From CAKZRD01 sp964549155 (GTDB lineage Archaea; Nanobdellota; Nanobdellia; Pacearchaeales; GW2011-AR1): a DNA stretch of 6,610 nt. The DNA lies in the NCBI GenBank assembly GCA_964549155.1, contig CAZJUG010000029.1:1-6610 (forward strand). The letters are read 5' to 3'. Made by a program: the position numbers and the translations under genes. The notes beneath the pieces were generated by a model that saw only the letters and a list, made by a program, of their open reading frames with translations, ran no database searches and was not told the origin of the DNA. Of this stretch, positions 4,011-6,610 are shown piece after piece (positions within the stretch are counted from its first letter, which is position 1; each line of letters begins with the position of its first letter).

Positions 4011-4765
4011 GCAAGAGAGCACAGCTAACTCTTTTCGTAATTATTGGGGCTGTGTTAGTCATCTCTGTTTTTTTCATTTTTACATTGTATAAACCTGAGT
4101 TGAATGTGTTCAAGCAAAAAACTTCTTCTCCAGTAGAATATTTATCTAGTTGTATTGAAGATTCTATAAAAGATTATGAAAAAGGTTTCTTTGAATCTCC
4201 TACATTGTTAAATGAAGGCTCCTTATGGTATAAATATAACAAGCAGTCAATACCATTCCTATGTTATTCCTCAGAATTTTACTATCCTTGTACCCCTCAA
4301 AATCCTCTTTTTATTGAAGCGATAAGAAAAAATATGGAGAATCAGGTTTCAAGAGATTTATCTAAATGTATTCTCTCACTAAAGGAGGACTATGAAAGAA
4401 GAGGGTATACATTTGATCATTCAAGTTTTGTTTTATCTTTGATATTTAATGAGCTGGATATTTCTTACGAGGGTAAAATGTCTATAAAAATCAGCAAGGG
4501 AGATGAGGAGATTATTGTTTCAAGTCGTGAAGGAAGAGTTGGGAGTATGTTGCCTAAACTTTTGAGAACTGCAGAGACTATTGTCAATTATGAATCTGTT
4601 TTCTGCGAATTTAATCATATGACTTGGCAGGCAATTAACAGAGATATTTTGATAACTCGTGCTCGTGGGGGAGACCAGACAAAAGTTTATACTCTTGGAG
4701 TTCGAGATTCAGATGATGAAATTAAATTTGCAATAAGAACTTGTGTTCTTCCTGCGGGAATATAA
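3992..4765 (+). CDS. Membrane-anchored protein with pilin-like (class III) N-terminus
   Basis: A 257-residue protein I cannot assign to a named family. The N-terminus MDGKEISKRAQLTLFVI has the basic residues, small residue and Q followed by a hydrophobic helix (about residues 10-31) that mark archaeal class III signal peptides, cleaved by a prepilin-type peptidase. Many DPANN surface proteins start this way. The rest is predicted to lie outside the cell, is polar, and has six cysteines (in SSCIED, FLCYSS, YPCTPQ, SKCILS, VFCEFN and RTCVLP), an even number that would allow three disulphides. It overlaps the winged-helix gene by 19 bases and is separated from the Cys-rich gene by one base, so the three form an operon. 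It may assemble with or present the Cys-rich protein; this is inferred from context. Confidence 0.8.
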   Translation: MDGKEISKRAQLTLFVIIGAVLVISVFFIFTLYKPELNVFKQKTSSPVEYLSSCIEDSIKDYEKGFFESPTLLNEGSLWYKYNKQSIPFLCYSSEFYYPCTPQNPLFIEAIRKNMENQVSRDLSKCILSLKEDYERRGYTFDHSSFVLSLIFNELDISYEGKMSIKISKGDEEIIVSSREGRVGSMLPKLLRTAETIVNYESVFCEFNHMTWQAINRDILITRARGGDQTKVYTLGVRDSDDEIKFAIRTCVLPAGI

Positions 4766-4766
4766 A

Positions 4767-6610
4767 ATGGGAAAAAGATTTATTGGACTATTTGAGCTGG
4801 TTTTGATTGTTCTTTCTGTTTTTGCTTTTTCCTATCTTGTTTCTACAGATTCTCTTCCCTTAGTTTCAGCAAATGAGGGAATGAGCGGTTGTTGTTTAGA
4901 AACTAATGAGGGGGCAATTTGTCAAGACATTCCAACATTCCAAGAGAGTTTATGTAAAGATTCTTTGATTGGAAATGGTTGTGATGTTATTGAAAAATGT
5001 CAATCGGGTTGCTGTTATAGTCCCAATACTGGAACTTGTGCTATGAATGCTCCCAAGGAAAAATGTTTGGCTAATGGGGGTAATTGGTCTAGTGATTCTT
5101 CTTGTAATATTCCTCAATGTCAATTAGGATGTTGTGTTATGGGGGACCAAGTTACTTTGACAAACTCTAGGGAATGTACTTTACTTTCTAATAAATATAA
5201 TTTTGAAAAAAAATTCGTTCAGGTCGATGCTGGTGGAAGTTGTGAGCAGTATACTGGTTTGGAAAAGAAAGGAGCTTGTTTAACAGATTCTGGGGATTAT
5301 TCTGGAGAGAAAAAATGTGTGTTTACAACAAAAGGAAGTTGCAGTGGAGAGTTCAAGGAAAATTATCTTTGTACTTCTAAGGAGCTAAATACTATTTGTG
5401 AACCAAGCAAGGAAACTACCTGTGTAGATGGGAGAGACCAAGTTTACTTTTTAGACACTTGTGGAAATGTTGCTAATGTTTACGATGCTTCGAAGGTTAA
5501 TGATCAAAGCTATTGGGAGAGACCAATTACTCCAGAAAATTCTTGTTCTCCTGAAAATCCTAATTGTGGGAATTGTAATTATCTTCAGGGAAGTATTTGT
5601 TTGGAACATGAGCAGGGAAAAACTGTAAAACCTACATACGGAGATTATACTTGTAAGAGTTTGCATTGTGGTGAGAGGAAACATGGAGAGAGTTGGTGTG
5701 TTTATGATTTCGACCCCAATTCTGGAATTGCTCCTGTAGGTTCTAGACATTTTGTTGCAAGATGTTTTGAAGGACAAATTTCTATTGAGGGATGTGCAGA
5801 TTTTATGCAGGAAATTTGTGCCCAATCTACTGATACTTCTTTTGGATTTACAGAGGCGAAATGTTTGGTGAATGATTGGAGAAGTTGTATAAATGCGAAT
5901 GATGCAGATTCTTATGCTGAAGTTGAAAGGAAATGCAATGAAAATCCGCAGTGTGTGATGTTTAATGATCTATATGGTGAGGAGAATTTGAAAAGAAGTG
6001 ATGGAGAATTCTTGGCAGGTTTCAATCCTGAAAAAGAAAATTCTGAGCAAGGAGCTATCGATGATTTAGGAAAAGACCAAAACAAGGTTCTTGCTCATTG
6101 TGTCCCTCGATTTACTCCAGGTTTTCAGTTTTGGACTACAAATGGACAGATTGTTGGTTCTGGTCAGAGTTCTACTAAACAACAATCTAATGCAAATTAT
6201 GGTGGAAGCAATGAAGAGACTTCCGCAATTTGTAGTTTGGGGAGTTTTAGTTGTGTGAGTCAGATACATAGAGATTGTACTCTTGCTGGGGGATGTGATG
6301 ATTGGGAAGACCATGAAAGAAATTGGGAGTGTAATATTGATGGTGCCAATCAAAATATAGAAGGAAAAGACTTGCCTGCCTTGCTTGTTGCGATGAATGA
6401 AAGGTGTAGGGCTTTGGGAAGTTGTGGGGTAAGTACAAATCTCGGAGGATTTGTAAATGAAGAATCTCCAGGATTTTCTGTGAAAAGAATTAAGATAGAT
6501 AGAAAAGGAAAAACTCATGAGAAGTATGATGTTTCGGACTATAATCTTTCTTCGGATTATATGTCTTCTCTTTCTAAGTCAACACCTGCTTTAACAAAAT
6601 TGGAGCAGAT
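4767..6610 (+). CDS. Large secreted cysteine-rich protein, incomplete at window end
   Basis: The frame stays open from the ATG at 4767 to the window end, giving 614 complete codons and no stop. The N-terminus MGKRFIGLFELVLIVLSVFA is a signal peptide with a likely cleavage after VSA at residue 35. The mature part has about 45 cysteines (about 7%), many in a repeated C-x2-GCC pattern: SGCCLETNEGAICQ, CQSGCCYSPNTGTC and CQLGCCVMGDQ. Further C-G-N-C and widely spaced cysteines follow, then a C-terminal half with fewer. Nearly all Cys codons are TGT. This resembles large uncharacterised exported proteins I recall from Woesearchaeota and Pacearchaeota; their function is unknown. Disulphide-stabilised surface or cell-contact roles are guesses. 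It is the third gene of the operon, one base after the pilin-like gene. Confidence 0.9.
   Translation, partial: MGKRFIGLFELVLIVLSVFAFSYLVSTDSLPLVSANEGMSGCCLETNEGAICQDIPTFQESLCKDSLIGNGCDVIEKCQSGCCYSPNTGTCAMNAPKEKCLANGGNWSSDSSCNIPQCQLGCCVMGDQVTLTNSRECTLLSNKYNFEKKFVQVDAGGSCEQYTGLEKKGACLTDSGDYSGEKKCVFTTKGSCSGEFKENYLCTSKELNTICEPSKETTCVDGRDQVYFLDTCGNVANVYDASKVNDQSYWERPITPENSCSPENPNCGNCNYLQGSICLEHEQGKTVKPTYGDYTCKSLHCGERKHGESWCVYDFDPNSGIAPVGSRHFVARCFEGQISIEGCADFMQEICAQSTDTSFGFTEAKCLVNDWRSCINANDADSYAEVERKCNENPQCVMFNDLYGEENLKRSDGEFLAGFNPEKENSEQGAIDDLGKDQNKVLAHCVPRFTPGFQFWTTNGQIVGSGQSSTKQQSNANYGGSNEETSAICSLGSFSCVSQIHRDCTLAGGCDDWEDHERNWECNIDGANQNIEGKDLPALLVAMNERCRALGSCGVSTNLGGFVNEESPGFSVKRIKIDRKGKTHEKYDVSDYNLSSDYMSSLSKSTPALTKLEQ

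Noticed and set aside
5451..5825. Minus-strand open frame opposite the Cys-rich gene
   Set aside because: The plus-strand frame is continuous, has a signal peptide and repeated Cys motifs; the minus frame is its shadow. The same holds for 6066-6518 and 6247-6438.

Overview
The window looks like a scaffolded genome bin of a small-genome archaeon, most likely of the DPANN group (Woesearchaeota/Pacearchaeota-like). The grounds are: archaeal TATA boxes about 26 bp before start codons with almost no leader, two tRNA genes without encoded CCA, an archaeal DUF5654 protein, a pilin-like (class III) N-terminus, and a very cysteine-rich secreted protein of a kind I recall from those lineages. That placement is inference. 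Composition is AT-rich, and two runs of exactly 100 N mark scaffold gaps.

Layout. 47-1291 (+) encodes a CNNM/CorB-type membrane protein with CBS domains. 1378-1662 (+) encodes a two-helix DUF5654 protein. Convergent to it, 2 bp away, is RNase Z (1665-2327, -), interrupted by gap 1. RNase Z is divergent from tRNA-Arg(UCU) (2380-2454, +), and one TATA box sits midway between them. After tRNA-Arg come about 250 bp built partly from degenerate pieces of that tRNA's own 3' end. Next, on the minus strand, are a truncated C5-cytosine DNA methyltransferase (2713-2895) and a winged-helix regulator (2911-3192), which look like an accessory island between two tRNA genes. tRNA-Cys(GCA) (3319-3390, +) follows. 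Directly behind it lies an array of 96-nt units carrying inverted and direct copies of the tRNA-Cys T-arm and ending in its acceptor strand; gap 2 falls inside this array. The last block is a tight operon: a small winged-helix protein (3822-4010), a membrane-anchored pilin-like protein (3992-4765), and a secreted protein with about 45 cysteines in 614 visible residues (4767 to the window end, incomplete).

The most unusual signal is that both tRNA genes are followed by a roughly 95-96 nt module of the same architecture: an inverted T-arm copy, a direct T-arm copy, an internal hairpin, and a copy of the acceptor 3' strand. The two modules do not share primary sequence; each is derived from its own tRNA. 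This suggests a small tRNA-end-targeting element, or a tRNA 3'-end duplication process, with RNase Z (the tRNA 3'-processing enzyme) encoded next door. The array, the repeats and the stems are read directly from the sequence; their function is unknown.
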